Shown: in pieces, positions 33,956 through 43,555 of the stretch
Numbering within the stretch: position 1 is the first letter of the stretch
Layout of the letters: each line of letters opens with the position of its first letter
Origin: Nocardia vinacea NBRC 16497
GTDB taxonomy: Bacteria > Actinomycetota > Actinomycetes > Mycobacteriales > Mycobacteriaceae
NCBI RefSeq assembly: GCF_000308835.1
Contig: NZ_BAGN01000129.1
Span: 1 to 64,000 of the forward strand
Reading direction: 5' to 3'
Length of the DNA stretch: 64,000 nt
Translations under genes and position numbers: made by a program
Notes under the pieces: generated by a model
What the model was told of the DNA's origin: nothing
Seen by the model: the letters and a program-made list of their open reading frames with translations, nothing else
The model's database searches: none

Positions 33956-35319
33956 AGCCCGACTCCACCAACAACCAATGGCACGCGCCACTGCCGGAAT
34001 CGCCCTACCGTAGAACATCCTTTCAGCGGCGGCTGCACATGCTCGGCCATCGTGTGTCCGCGAAACTGGCGGGCTGGATCGGCCCGGTCGCCATCAGAGG
34101 GATCGAAGCCACCATCGACCGGGTCGGCTCACGGTCGCACGCGTTGGCAGCACGGATTCCCCATGTCCCGACCAGGTTCATCCGACGGCTGCGATCCCCG
34201 GCACGGCCTTGGACCGATCCAGTGCCACCGTCGGCACCGGAACTGCAGACCGTCGCCGGCGTGCGCCGCGACCTTCAGGCCGAGCAGCACGCTTTCGAGC
34301 ACGAACCTTTGCGCGACTTCTTCCGAGTCCACCGACGCGAGTTGATCGCGCTGGCGCCGGTGTCGACTGTCATCGCCACCGAATTGTCGGTCGCACCCCG
34401 CGTCATGCGGGCACACCACCAACTCGAGCAACGCCAAGACATCGCGCCCACCGTAGCGCCGCAGTCGACCGATCCGGCCGAGCTGACCGCGCAGCTCAAG
34501 GCGTACGCGGCCGAACTCGGCATCAGCGCGACCGGTGTGACGGCCTTCGAGGAGAAATACACCTTCGCCGAATACAAGGGAAACGCCGTCGGGCGGACCG
34601 TCGTGGTCTGCGCCCTCGAGCAGAACTACGATGCCACCCAACGTATTCCGGCTCATCGATCCGAACAGGCCGCGCTGGCAACCTATGGCGAGATCGAGGT
34701 CAGGATGATTGCGCTCGCCGAATGGCTGCGCGCGCGTGGCTGGCGGGCACGCCCGGAAAATGTGATGGGCGAATCACTGTTCATCGCTTACGCGGTTGCC
34801 GCGGGCCTCGGACAGTTGGGTCTCAACGGGCAACTGTTGACCCCCCACGCGGGTTCGCGATGCCGTCTGATCGTGCTCACTACCAATGCACCGCTGCTGC
34901 ACGATGATCCCCGCGATTACGGCATCGAAGGAGTCTGCGATCGGTGCCAGATCTGCGTGCGACGGTGCCCGGTCGGAGCCATACCCCAAACCCGCAAGTC
35001 ACACCGCGGGGTAACCAAAGCCAAGCTCAACAGCAAACGATGCATGCCGATGATGATGCAGAGCTCGGGCTGCTCGCTGTGCATGAAAGTCTGCCCGATC
35101 CAACGCTACGGACTGCCCGCTGTCTTGCGGCACTATGACAGCACCGGCGAAATCCTCGGCAAGGGCACCGACGACCTCGAAGGCTACGACTGGCCCCTCG
35201 ACGGGCAGCACTACGGGCCAGGCGCCACCCCTCGCGTGCCCGAAGAAGTGATCAATCCCCCTGGCCTCGACTTCGGCCGCGCCGCGCCGCCCACTCGGCC
35301 TTCGCCGAACCCCGAGTAG
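33952..35319 (+). CDS. Two-[4Fe-4S] cluster protein, QueG/reductive-dehalogenase-like
   Basis: The 455-residue protein has two ferredoxin-type cluster motifs near the C-terminus. The first is CDRCQICVRRCP (about residues 328-339) and the second CMPMMMQSSGCSLCMKVCP (about 364-382). The spacing of the second motif is typical of the family that unites epoxyqueuosine reductase (QueG) and the cobalamin-dependent reductive dehalogenases. The segment GLGQLGLNGQLLTPHAGSRC matches their core fold. There is no Tat signal peptide. The N-terminal 100 residues are basic and unrecognised, and the NADPH-oxidoreductase fusion of aerobic dehalogenases is absent. Flanked and coupled to MFS genes, it is more likely catabolic than a tRNA-modifying QueG. 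Its reaction is unknown. Confidence 0.75.
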   Translation: MKPDSTNNQWHAPLPESPYRRTSFQRRLHMLGHRVSAKLAGWIGPVAIRGIEATIDRVGSRSHALAARIPHVPTRFIRRLRSPARPWTDPVPPSAPELQTVAGVRRDLQAEQHAFEHEPLRDFFRVHRRELIALAPVSTVIATELSVAPRVMRAHHQLEQRQDIAPTVAPQSTDPAELTAQLKAYAAELGISATGVTAFEEKYTFAEYKGNAVGRTVVVCALEQNYDATQRIPAHRSEQAALATYGEIEVRMIALAEWLRARGWRARPENVMGESLFIAYAVAAGLGQLGLNGQLLTPHAGSRCRLIVLTTNAPLLHDDPRDYGIEGVCDRCQICVRRCPVGAIPQTRKSHRGVTKAKLNSKRCMPMMMQSSGCSLCMKVCPIQRYGLPAVLRHYDSTGEILGKGTDDLEGYDWPLDGQHYGPGATPRVPEEVINPPGLDFGRAAPPTRPSPNPE

Positions 35320-35343
35320 CGCCGATCGGTCAGGGAGAATCCG

Positions 35344-36957
35344 TTGTCACAGAGGACAGTTGGAGATGGTGACGTCGCAGGTCTCGTGCGTGCGAGGTGG
35401 TGGCTGCTGACGGTCAGCTGTCTATGCGTACTCGTGGTGATGGCGTCGATGGTGGCCCTCAATACCGCGCTGGCCAACCTGGCCGAGACCACGTCGGCGA
35501 GTCAGGCGCAGCTGACGTGGATAGTCGACGGCTACAGCCTGACACTTGCGTGTCTGCTGCTACCGGGCGGTGCACTCGGCGATCGGTACGGACGTCGCGG
35601 GGCGTTGCTGGTCGGGCTGGGCGTATTCGGAGTGGCATCGCTCGCGCCGGTGGTCTTCGACAGCCCGCCGCAGATCATCGCGGCCCGGGTGGTGGCGGGC
35701 GTCGGCGCGGCGTTCGTCATGCCGGCGACACTGTCGTTGTTGACCGCCTCGTATCCCAGCGCCGAACGCAACAAGGCGGTCGGCATCTGGGCCGGGTTCT
35801 GCGGAATGGGCGCGATTGTCGGGTTTCTCGGCACCGGTGTGCTGTTGTTGTTCTGGTCGTGGCAATCGGTGTTCGTGGCGCTGGCCGCCAGTGCGGGTGC
35901 GCTGTTCGCCGCGGCCTGGCGCATCGGTTCCTCGCCGGATGCCTCCGCGAAGCCCGTCGACTGGTGGGGAGCGGTACTGGTCGTCGGCGCGGTGGCGCTG
36001 TTCGTGTTCGGAGTGATCGAGGCTCCCGAACGCGGATGGCTCGACCCCATTGCCGTCTCGTCCATTACGGCCGGGGTCTTACTCGCTGCTGCGTTCACGG
36101 TCGTCCAACTCCGCAGTCGGTACCCTTTGCTCGATGTCCGGTTATTCGCACAGCCAGGTTTCGCGGCCGGTGCAGCAGGCATAACGTTCCTGTTCTTCGC
36201 CACCTATGGATATTTCTTCCTGATCATTCAGTACCTGAGCCTCCTACTGGGCTACAGCCCACTGAAAGCCGCAGTCGCGCTGAGCCCGATCGCGCTACCC
36301 ATGCTCGTTCTAGGAGCACTCACCCACTGGTATCTACCCCTGGTGGGATTGCGCGCTTCCATTGCCGGTGGCCTGCTGATCACCGCCGCCGGACTGTTCG
36401 CAACGACGTCGCTGACCACCGACTCGACTTATCTGGAACTGGGGTGGCTGATGGTGGTCATGAGTACCGGCATCGGATTGTGCTCAGCCCCAGCCACATC
36501 CGCTATCACCGCGGCAGCGCCGATGGACAAGCAAGGCGTCGCCTCTGCCGTCAACGACACCACCCGAGAGTTGGGTGCGGCACTGGGTATCGCGGTCGCC
36601 GGATCGCTGCTGGCCGCCCGATACGATGCCGCGCTGCGATCCGCGCTGGCGTCCTACCCCGCCGATATCCGCGATACTGCCGCAGGTTCGCTCGCACAGG
36701 CACTGGCGGTGGCCGATCGAAGTGGTGCTCTCGGCACGCAATTGGCCGAACTGGCACAGACAGCATTCCTCCAGGCGATGACCACATCACTGACTGCGCT
36801 CGGCGCTGTGCTGGTCATCGCGGCAGTGCTTGTCACGATCGTGGCACCCGGACGCAACGGCCGACCAGCGCCGTGGATCCGCTACCTGCGGCGACAGCAC
36901 ATAGTTCCAGATCATGTGCCAGCCGGGACGACGGTCGATTGTGACACCGCAGATTGA
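35344..36957 (+). CDS. MFS drug-type exporter (DHA2 group)
   Basis: The 537-residue, 14-helix antiporter has GALGDRYGRRGALLVG (motif A) and QLTWIVDGYSLTLACLLLP of helix 2. It starts at a TTG with AGGGAGA upstream, 24 bases after the iron-sulfur gene, so the MFS-Fe/S-MFS trio is probably one transcript. It is full length, unlike the MFS at 32663, and may supply the actual transport. The substrate is unknown. Confidence 0.9.
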   Translation: MSQRTVGDGDVAGLVRARWWLLTVSCLCVLVVMASMVALNTALANLAETTSASQAQLTWIVDGYSLTLACLLLPGGALGDRYGRRGALLVGLGVFGVASLAPVVFDSPPQIIAARVVAGVGAAFVMPATLSLLTASYPSAERNKAVGIWAGFCGMGAIVGFLGTGVLLLFWSWQSVFVALAASAGALFAAAWRIGSSPDASAKPVDWWGAVLVVGAVALFVFGVIEAPERGWLDPIAVSSITAGVLLAAAFTVVQLRSRYPLLDVRLFAQPGFAAGAAGITFLFFATYGYFFLIIQYLSLLLGYSPLKAAVALSPIALPMLVLGALTHWYLPLVGLRASIAGGLLITAAGLFATTSLTTDSTYLELGWLMVVMSTGIGLCSAPATSAITAAAPMDKQGVASAVNDTTRELGAALGIAVAGSLLAARYDAALRSALASYPADIRDTAAGSLAQALAVADRSGALGTQLAELAQTAFLQAMTTSLTALGAVLVIAAVLVTIVAPGRNGRPAPWIRYLRRQHIVPDHVPAGTTVDCDTAD

Positions 36958-37124
36958 GGCGTTTCGCATGCGTGAGGGCTGCGTCCACGGCGACTCCCCC
37001 GACTTCGTCTCCAGAGGAACGGCAGTACGCCACCGAGCAACCGGCACAGCAGAATACACGCAGTCACAGGTCGCCCGGCTGCATCGCCGGGCGACCTGCT
37101 GTGTCCCGGGTTCCGCCGATTTTC

Positions 37125-37154
37125 GACCATACACATCATTCAATATGTATGGTC
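37125..37154. promoter_or_regulatory. GACCATACA palindrome, site 2
   Basis: Arms GACCATACA and TGTATGGTC with a 12-base centre, 30 bases in all, like the site at 22596-22625. It lies 29 bases before the Rieske oxygenase start. Confidence 0.75.
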
Positions 37155-37183
37155 TGAGGGGAGTTCGCGAAAGGAACACCTCC

Positions 37184-38356
37184 ATGACCTTCCAGACCGC
37201 CGAGGGCCGTACCGGACTGACCGAAGACCTGACCCGGCGTGCGCTCCGGCTGGTACTCGGCCACACCACCGACATGGCTGAGTCCACGCTGCGCGTACCG
37301 CTGCACTACTACCGCGATCCCAAGATCACCGAGATCGAGGAATCGCAGATCTTGCGCCGCACCCCGCTGGCGATCGTCCCCAGCGTCCAGATTCCCGAGC
37401 CCAACGACTACGTGGTGCGCACCGTGCTCGGCGATTCCCTGCTGATCACCCGCGACCACACCGGAACCACGCACGTCTTCTTGAACTACTGCCGCCACCG
37501 CGGCGCCAAACCCGCCTGCGGCTCGGGTAACGCCACCCGCTTCACCTGCCCGTACCATGCATGGACCTACCGCAACACCGGCGAGCTGGCGGGTGTGCCG
37601 GGCAAGGCCGGCTTCACCGGGATGTCACGCGACGACTACGGCCTGGTCGAACTGCCCAACCAGGAACGGCACGGTTTCGTCTGGGCGGTGCTCTCCGCAG
37701 ACGGCTCGATCGATATCGATGCCCACCTCGGCGCGATCGGCCCGGAATTGGCCCAGTTCGATTACGGCTCCTACGGCTTCCACGACGAACGTGAATTCGA
37801 ATCGGAGGTCAGCTGGAAAGGCGCGCTGGAGGCCTTTGCCGAGAGCTACCACTTCCCGTTCGTCCACGGCGAGAGCGTCATCGGCCAGAACACCGTGGCC
37901 AACACCTCTGCCCATGACACCTTCGGACGCCATCACCGCATGGGCTTCCCGTTCAACTGGATCACCGCGTTGGACACCGACCCGACCGGTTCCTGGGACC
38001 CGTTGATGAACATGGGTGTGATCTATTGGATCTACCCCAACCTGATCCTGGCCAATAGCCCAGTCGGGGTCGAAGTCCTCGATTTGCTCCCCGCCGGATC
38101 ACCCACCCGCTGCACCGTCCGACACAGCTGGATGGCCAAAATCCCCGCCACCACCGACGAACAACGCGCGGTTTACGACAGCATCTACGCCCAGGTCCAC
38201 GCCGCGGTCCGCGACGAAGACTTCGCCGTGCTCCCCCAATGCGGCGAAGGCGTCCGCCGAGGTCAACACGATCACATGATCATCGGCCGCAATGAAATCG
38301 GTGTCCAACACATGATCAAAGTCTTCGCCACCGAACTCGGCGTCGCCCTGGGCTAG
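37184..38356 (+). CDS. Rieske non-haem iron oxygenase, large subunit
   Basis: The 390-residue protein is the catalytic subunit of a ring-hydroxylating or demethylating oxygenase. The Rieske [2Fe-2S] ligands are CRH (about residue 102) and CPYH (about residue 122). The mononuclear iron site is in ESYHFPFVH (about 220-228). AAGGA precedes the ATG at 37184; the frame runs further up through the operator and is not coding there. No small subunit, ferredoxin or reductase gene is adjacent, so it must use partners from elsewhere. The GACCATACA palindrome and the TetR gene at 38450 suggest local control. Confidence 0.92.
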   Translation: MTFQTAEGRTGLTEDLTRRALRLVLGHTTDMAESTLRVPLHYYRDPKITEIEESQILRRTPLAIVPSVQIPEPNDYVVRTVLGDSLLITRDHTGTTHVFLNYCRHRGAKPACGSGNATRFTCPYHAWTYRNTGELAGVPGKAGFTGMSRDDYGLVELPNQERHGFVWAVLSADGSIDIDAHLGAIGPELAQFDYGSYGFHDEREFESEVSWKGALEAFAESYHFPFVHGESVIGQNTVANTSAHDTFGRHHRMGFPFNWITALDTDPTGSWDPLMNMGVIYWIYPNLILANSPVGVEVLDLLPAGSPTRCTVRHSWMAKIPATTDEQRAVYDSIYAQVHAAVRDEDFAVLPQCGEGVRRGQHDHMIIGRNEIGVQHMIKVFATELGVALG

Positions 38357-38449
38357 TGGCCGTCGTCGGCGTACCGACCTTCGTGCCACCCACTATAAGA
38401 AGGACACCAAACCTGCCGAACTGGTTCAGGTATGTGGCCGATGCGTCGG

Positions 38450-39070
38450 CTACGTCGGGTTGTTGCGCGATAGGTTGCTGTTCGGAAGTGCCGGGGCAAC
38501 CCAGGTGGTGAGGTATCTACGCAGGTCTTCGCCGCGGCGTGGCGGGCGGCCGGGATCGATGACGAAGGACTGGACAATACGCAACATATGTTCGACAAGT
38601 TGGTCCAGTTCATTGCCGGAAATTCCGGCTGCGTCCCAGTCGACCGAGAAGCGCTGCACAATTGAGCGACCGAATGTCAGTGCGGCGTCGGAAGTTACGC
38701 CGGCGGAGAAGGCGCTAGCGCGACCTGGGGTGAGCAGCAGGTTGAGGTATTTCTCGTGGGGCAGGCGCTCGAGGGTGTAGGCGATACCTTCCACAACAGC
38801 GGTTGCGGGGTCACGAATATCGCCCAGATGCTCAGCGAGGATGTCCAGGAAATGCCCGGTGTGCGCAACAGCCGTCGCGGTCAATAGCGCTTCGGTGCTG
38901 GGGAAGTAACGGTACACCGTCTGGCGGGTGACACCGACTTCACGAGCAACCTCCGCAATGCTGAACTCGACACCGAAGCGATCGATCGCCTGCCGCGCGG
39001 CAGCCAGAATCCGTTCGATGGCTTCGTTGTCGTCGCGGGGTGCCGCCCCAGACCATCCATGCGTACGCAT
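38450..39070 (-). CDS. TetR-family regulator next to the Rieske oxygenase
   Basis: The 206-residue protein has a helix-turn-helix of the form SIAEVAREVGVTRQTVYRYF (about residues 36-55) and a C-terminal ligand domain. The start may be the ATG at 39070 (AAGGAG 11 bases upstream) or a GTG at 39082. It converges on the Rieske gene, 93 bases away. It is the most likely binder of the GACCATACA palindromes at 37125 and 22596, but no such palindrome stands before its own gene. Confidence 0.85.
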   Translation of the reverse strand: MRTHGWSGAAPRDDNEAIERILAAARQAIDRFGVEFSIAEVAREVGVTRQTVYRYFPSTEALLTATAVAHTGHFLDILAEHLGDIRDPATAVVEGIAYTLERLPHEKYLNLLLTPGRASAFSAGVTSDAALTFGRSIVQRFSVDWDAAGISGNELDQLVEHMLRIVQSFVIDPGRPPRRGEDLRRYLTTWVAPALPNSNLSRNNPT

Positions 39071-39082
39071 CGGATTGTTCAC

Positions 39083-40071
39083 TCCTTCACCCGCTACGGT
39101 CGCGGTCGACGTTACCGGGTCAGCATGAACTCCTTCTCGATGCGGTTCATCAGCGTTTCGTCCTCTTCAGCCACACCCAGATTCGACAACGACACCCGCA
39201 GCACTCGCCGCCCATGACGCCGTTCGGTCTCATCGAGCACGCTCGACTTGCCAGCTCCACACCGTCAATGCCGCGTCGAAGTGCTCGGCATACAGTTGGT
39301 GCTCTTCGTGCTGGTACACCGAGCTCAGTGGAAGCAGGCGACCGCCCCGGCCCCGGTCGCCTCGCGGCGATCACGAAACTGTTGCAGCAGTGTTCTCACT
39401 CGCCGTTCACCTCGACTTCTCCCGGCACCACCCGGTCGCGCTTGACAAGATCCGGCCACAGGGGCACAGCGATGCTTATCGCGCAGCAAATCGGCCAACC
39501 GCCATGTAGAGCCTGGACTTTCCTCACTCACGCCCCTCCTCCGCTAGCGATCGTTGCCACATCACGACCGCGTCCGACACTGCCGGGGGCCGACACGACA
39601 GTTAAAGAAGGCACCATGCGAGGAGCTGTACTCCACGCACCCAGGGTCTCTCGGCGATCGAGCAACTCACAAGCGTGGCGTATCCAGCACCCCCTTCCTT
39701 GGTCAGATCGGCGGCCGAACATGCGCCGGCATGGATCCATGTAGCCCATTGCGCACCAAACGGATACGGACTTTCTGGCTCGAAACGCGCTGCCCGACGG
39801 TGCCTTTCGGTGACTACAACGCAATCGCGTCGTGCAATGCCGAAACCGCCAACCGAGGTCATGCGCGAGCAGTCGATCTCGAAATCCTTCGCGGCCTGCT
39901 TTGCGGCCCGTGGCCCTTGCGGGCCACGGCGACCACGTAGCGGTCCATCTCCCCAGGCTCGCCCGATCGTGGTGCCGACCCGCTACAGCATGCGTCTCGG
40001 ACCCGAACTCTGCTCGGTCGCAGCAGGATACGGTCTTGACCCTCGACCCGCGCGCCATTAGGGTTCTCTCA
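39083..40071. other. Degraded stretch with coding relics
   Basis: No intact gene. On the minus strand about 39115-39310, in two frames, reads HEEHQLYAEHFDAALTVWSW and then VSLSNLGVAEEDETLMNRIE before a stop, which looks like the decayed tail of a protein I do not recognise. On the plus strand near 39615 MRGAVLHAPRV resembles the N-terminus of zinc alcohol dehydrogenases but is cut off at once. The rest shows nothing. Confidence 0.45.
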
Positions 40072-40098
40072 ATTATTCGGCAAATTATATCGAATAAT
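40072..40098. promoter_or_regulatory. AT-rich inverted repeat before the GH65 gene
   Basis: ATTATTCG and CGAATAAT are perfect 8-base arms with an 11-base spacer, 73 bases before the GH65 start. The sequence is unusually AT-rich. It resembles the arm CGAATATT of the repeat at 16134 in part. Confidence 0.45.
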
Positions 40099-40170
40099 CG
40101 ATAATCTCCGACCGCGCTGCTGCGGCGCTGGCGTACACGCGGAGTAGTCGCCACACGGAGAGGTACGTAG

Positions 40171-42894
40171 TTGTCCTTGATAGGCAGGCGCTTCGGCCGG
40201 GTCGGCGTGTGGGCCAGGGCTTGTATCGCTGTCGCGATGCTTGTGGTTCTTCCGTTGGCGGTTCGGGTTCCTGCGGTCGCGGTACACCACATGTCCGAGG
40301 CGACGGCGGGGACTATTTGCCCGGATGACGAGCTCGCCGCCGCATCGGAGTGGGCGCCGTCGAGCGGCGAGGTCGATGCCGCCTACGATCGGCATCCCTT
40401 CGTGGGCAATGGCTATCTCGGGTTGCGGGTGCCCCCGCGTGGTATGGGCTACGCCGTGACGGACGAGCTGAGTGGTTGGCCGCTGTACACGCCACGTTAT
40501 GACGGCGCGTTCGTTGCCGGACTCTACGGCCATACACCGGGTGTCGCCGCGGACCGCGAGGTGGCGGTGGCCATTCCGAACTGGTCGGGCCTCACCGTTG
40601 GTGTCGGCGGCGAGAAGTACTCCGGCGCAACACCGTCGGCGCAGATCACGAATTTCGTGCAGACGGTGCACCAGCGGTGTGGGCTGGTACGCACCTCCCT
40701 CACCTGGACCACACCGGACGGCGAGTCCACCGACCTGGTGTACGAGGTGCTCACCGATCGCGTCGATCAGCATGTCGGGGCGGTGCGTCTGACGATGGTT
40801 CCGCACTGGTCCGGTCAGGTCACTGTCACCGATATGCTCGACGGCGCCGGGGCGCGACGAATGACGCAGAGCGACGGTGGTGCGCATGGCGAGGACGGTA
40901 TCGGTGTCGGTTTCCGAACTGATGGCACTGCGGTCACCGGTGAGGTCGCTTCGGTATTACGCACGACAGCATCGACGGCGCAGCAGGTTTCGCCAGCGCT
41001 CGAATTGAGCATCGGCCGGGAGGCACGGTGGGAGGTTCGGGCGGAGGAAACCTACGAGGTGACGAAGTTCGTCGGTGTCGACACAACGCTCACCGCCTCG
41101 GATCCCGCGACTGCGGCGTTCGACGCCGCGCGCGCGGCCGCGGACAAGGGCTGGCCGCGGCTGCTCGCCGACACGGCAGCGGTGTGGCGGTCGCTGTGGC
41201 GCGGCGACATTGCCATACCGGATGATCCCGAGGTCCAGACTTGGGTGCGTGGCTCGCTGTATTCACTGTATTCGAGCACGAATTCCCAGCAGGACAACAG
41301 CATTTCACCAGTTGGGCTCAGCAGCGACAACTACGCGGGCGCGGTGTTCTGGGATGCCGATACCTGGATGTTCCCGACGCTGCTGCAGTTCGCGCCCGAG
41401 CTGGCGAAAACGGTTGTGGACTACCGGCACAAGACACTGCCGGGGGCGCAGGCCAATGCACGGCTGCTCGGTTTCCGTGGCGCGTTCTATCCGTGGACCA
41501 GCGCCAGCCGCGGCGATCTGGCCGAGTGTCTGAGCTGGCTGCCGCCGCACTGCCTGAATCAGATTCATCTGCAGGGTGATATCTCCCTGGCCGCCTGGCA
41601 GTATTACCTCGCGACCGGTGACAAGGACTATCTACGCAACCGCATCTGGCCGGTCATGCAGAACGTGGCCGAATTCTGGGTCTCGCGAGTCACGCCGAAT
41701 CCGGACGGCAGCTACTCCATCAACAATGTCGCAGGCCCCGACGAATACAGCAACGGCGTACGGGACGGGGTCTATACCAACGCTGTGGCCGCACGTGCCC
41801 TGCGGAATGCCGCACACGCCGCCGATCTCCTCGGCGAACCGAGCCCACCCGAATGGACCACGATCGCCGACCGGCTGCGCATACCGTTCGATCCGGCGAA
41901 ACAAGTCTTCCTCCAGTACGACGGCTATCCGGGCACACCGATCAAACAAGCCGACGCCGCGCTGCTGATCTACCCACTGGAATGGCCTATGTCCCAAGAG
42001 GTTTCCGAGCATACGCTGGACTACTACGCCGAACGCACCGATCCCGACGGTCCGGCGATGACCGACTCCATCCACGCCATCGCCGCCGCCGCGATCGGGC
42101 GCCCTGGATGCGTGACCCAAACCTATCTCGAACGTGCGGTGCGTTCATTCATGCGTGCGCCGTTCGGGCAATTCTCGGAGTCGCGGGGTGTCGGTGGTAT
42201 CACGGAGATCCTGAGCGCTCCAGCGTTCACGTTCGTTACCGCGGCCGGTGGATTCCTGCAGTCTTTCACCAACGGACTGCTGGGGCTGCGCCTGCGCGAG
42301 GACAGGATCCGCATCGACCCCCTGCTGTCGCCGGAACTGAAATCCGGCGTGTCCATACACGGAATGCACTGGCAGGGAAGAACTTTCGATGCCCAGATCG
42401 GGCCAGGCAGCACAACCCTCACTCTTACCGAGGGTGTACCGATGCAGGTCGAAACCCCGACCGGCATGCACATGCTCAGTAGCAGCGAGCCGTTGACCGT
42501 CGCGACTCGGCGGCCGGATCTGGAGCACAGCGAAAACCTCGCCCGATGCACATCTGTCACCGCCTCCTCCGAGGAACCGGGCCGATACGCCGCCGCCGCA
42601 GTCGACGGCAGCCTCGCCACCGGTTGGGCACCCGAGGCCACCCAAGCAAACCTCACCGTCGATCTCGGCACCGACCAACCCATCAGCAGAATCCTCCCGC
42701 GCTGGGCCGAGCGCGCACCGATGTACACAATCACCGCATCCACCGACAACCACACCTGGACACCGGTCACCACCGACCCCGCAACCGGCACAGTGCAAAA
42801 CCCACTCACCGCCCGCTACCTGCGCCTTCAGGTCACCAGCCCCAAAACCCATCCCACTGTCCAGGAACTGGAAATATCCGGCCCACCACAGTGA
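40171..42894 (+). CDS. GH65 glycoside hydrolase (acid-trehalase-like) with F5/8 C-type domain
   Basis: The 907-residue protein has an N-terminal signal anchor (VWARACIAVAMLVVLPLAV), a GH65 N-terminal beta domain, and the catalytic (alpha/alpha)6 barrel with WDADTWMFPTLL. The proposed catalytic acid Glu is in GPDEYSNGVRDGVYTN. A GH65 C-domain and a C-terminal discoidin-like carbohydrate-binding module (ASSEEPGRYAAAAVDG to VQELEISG) follow. This layout fits extracellular acid trehalases (ATH1-like) better than the phosphorylases. It would split trehalose or a related alpha-glucoside outside the cell. The TTG start has GGAGAGG at proper spacing. Its 3' end abuts a truncated galE, suggesting it was inserted there. 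Confidence 0.88.
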   Translation: MSLIGRRFGRVGVWARACIAVAMLVVLPLAVRVPAVAVHHMSEATAGTICPDDELAAASEWAPSSGEVDAAYDRHPFVGNGYLGLRVPPRGMGYAVTDELSGWPLYTPRYDGAFVAGLYGHTPGVAADREVAVAIPNWSGLTVGVGGEKYSGATPSAQITNFVQTVHQRCGLVRTSLTWTTPDGESTDLVYEVLTDRVDQHVGAVRLTMVPHWSGQVTVTDMLDGAGARRMTQSDGGAHGEDGIGVGFRTDGTAVTGEVASVLRTTASTAQQVSPALELSIGREARWEVRAEETYEVTKFVGVDTTLTASDPATAAFDAARAAADKGWPRLLADTAAVWRSLWRGDIAIPDDPEVQTWVRGSLYSLYSSTNSQQDNSISPVGLSSDNYAGAVFWDADTWMFPTLLQFAPELAKTVVDYRHKTLPGAQANARLLGFRGAFYPWTSASRGDLAECLSWLPPHCLNQIHLQGDISLAAWQYYLATGDKDYLRNRIWPVMQNVAEFWVSRVTPNPDGSYSINNVAGPDEYSNGVRDGVYTNAVAARALRNAAHAADLLGEPSPPEWTTIADRLRIPFDPAKQVFLQYDGYPGTPIKQADAALLIYPLEWPMSQEVSEHTLDYYAERTDPDGPAMTDSIHAIAAAAIGRPGCVTQTYLERAVRSFMRAPFGQFSESRGVGGITEILSAPAFTFVTAAGGFLQSFTNGLLGLRLREDRIRIDPLLSPELKSGVSIHGMHWQGRTFDAQIGPGSTTLTLTEGVPMQVETPTGMHMLSSSEPLTVATRRPDLEHSENLARCTSVTASSEEPGRYAAAAVDGSLATGWAPEATQANLTVDLGTDQPISRILPRWAERAPMYTITASTDNHTWTPVTTDPATGTVQNPLTARYLRLQVTSPKTHPTVQELEISGPPQ

Positions 42895-42899
42895 TACGG

Positions 42900-43527
42900 A
42901 CTATCGCCGAGAAGGGTTTCGTAGTCGGTGCCGAATAGCGTGAACGTGTCACGCTGGCCATCGGCGGCTTGCAGCAGGATCGGTATCAGATGCGATTCCG
43001 GTTCGTGCCGTTCACCCAGATGGACCCCGTCCGCGGTGAGGACCGCTCTGGCGGCGTTGAAGTAGCGCAGCGTTGCCGCGCCGAGCGTGTCGGCGGCGCC
43101 GCATTCTCCTGCGATGAGCTGATCGACCGTGGCTTTGGTTGCGGCGTATGGGTTCTTGGGTCGGACTTCGGCGGTTTCGTCAAAGGCGGTGGTGCCGTCG
43201 CCGGTGTACATCGATCCCGTGCTGGAGAAGATCAGGCGAGGAACAGTCGCGTTGCGGATCGCGCGCAGCAGTGCCAGTGATCCTTCGATGTTGTTGTGCC
43301 AGTATTTGTCTGGGTTGCTGACCGATTCGGCGACCCCCGGGCTTCGGGGGTGAGGAGGTCGGCGACCTGATGACCGACATCTCATAAAATCGGGCCGCGG
43401 TGGGCAGGTTGGACTCGAACCCGGTGGAGAGGTTGTCGATGATCTCGACCTCGTGGCCGGCGTCGACGAGTTGGTGGGCGACGACGGAGCCGATGTATCC
43501 GGCGCCGCCGGTGACGAGCAGCTTCAC
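42900..43527 (-). pseudogene. galE: UDP-glucose 4-epimerase relic
   Basis: From a GTG at 43527 the frame gives KLLVTGGAGYIGSVVAHQLV (NAD-binding), then breaks after about 40 codons. In another frame it resumes at SNPDKYWHNNIEGSLALLRA, IFSSTGSMY, NPYAATKATVDQLIAG and RYFNAARAVLTADG. The match ends near GTDYETLLGD, next to the GH65 gene. About 40 central residues and the C-terminal third are missing. Confidence 0.85.
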
Positions 43528-43555
43528 AGAATTCGAATCCTCCTTGGTAGCAGTG

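Noticed and set aside
32651-34018. Open frame opposite the truncated MFS gene
   Set aside because: His/Gln/Asp-rich antisense translation typical of shadows of membrane proteins.
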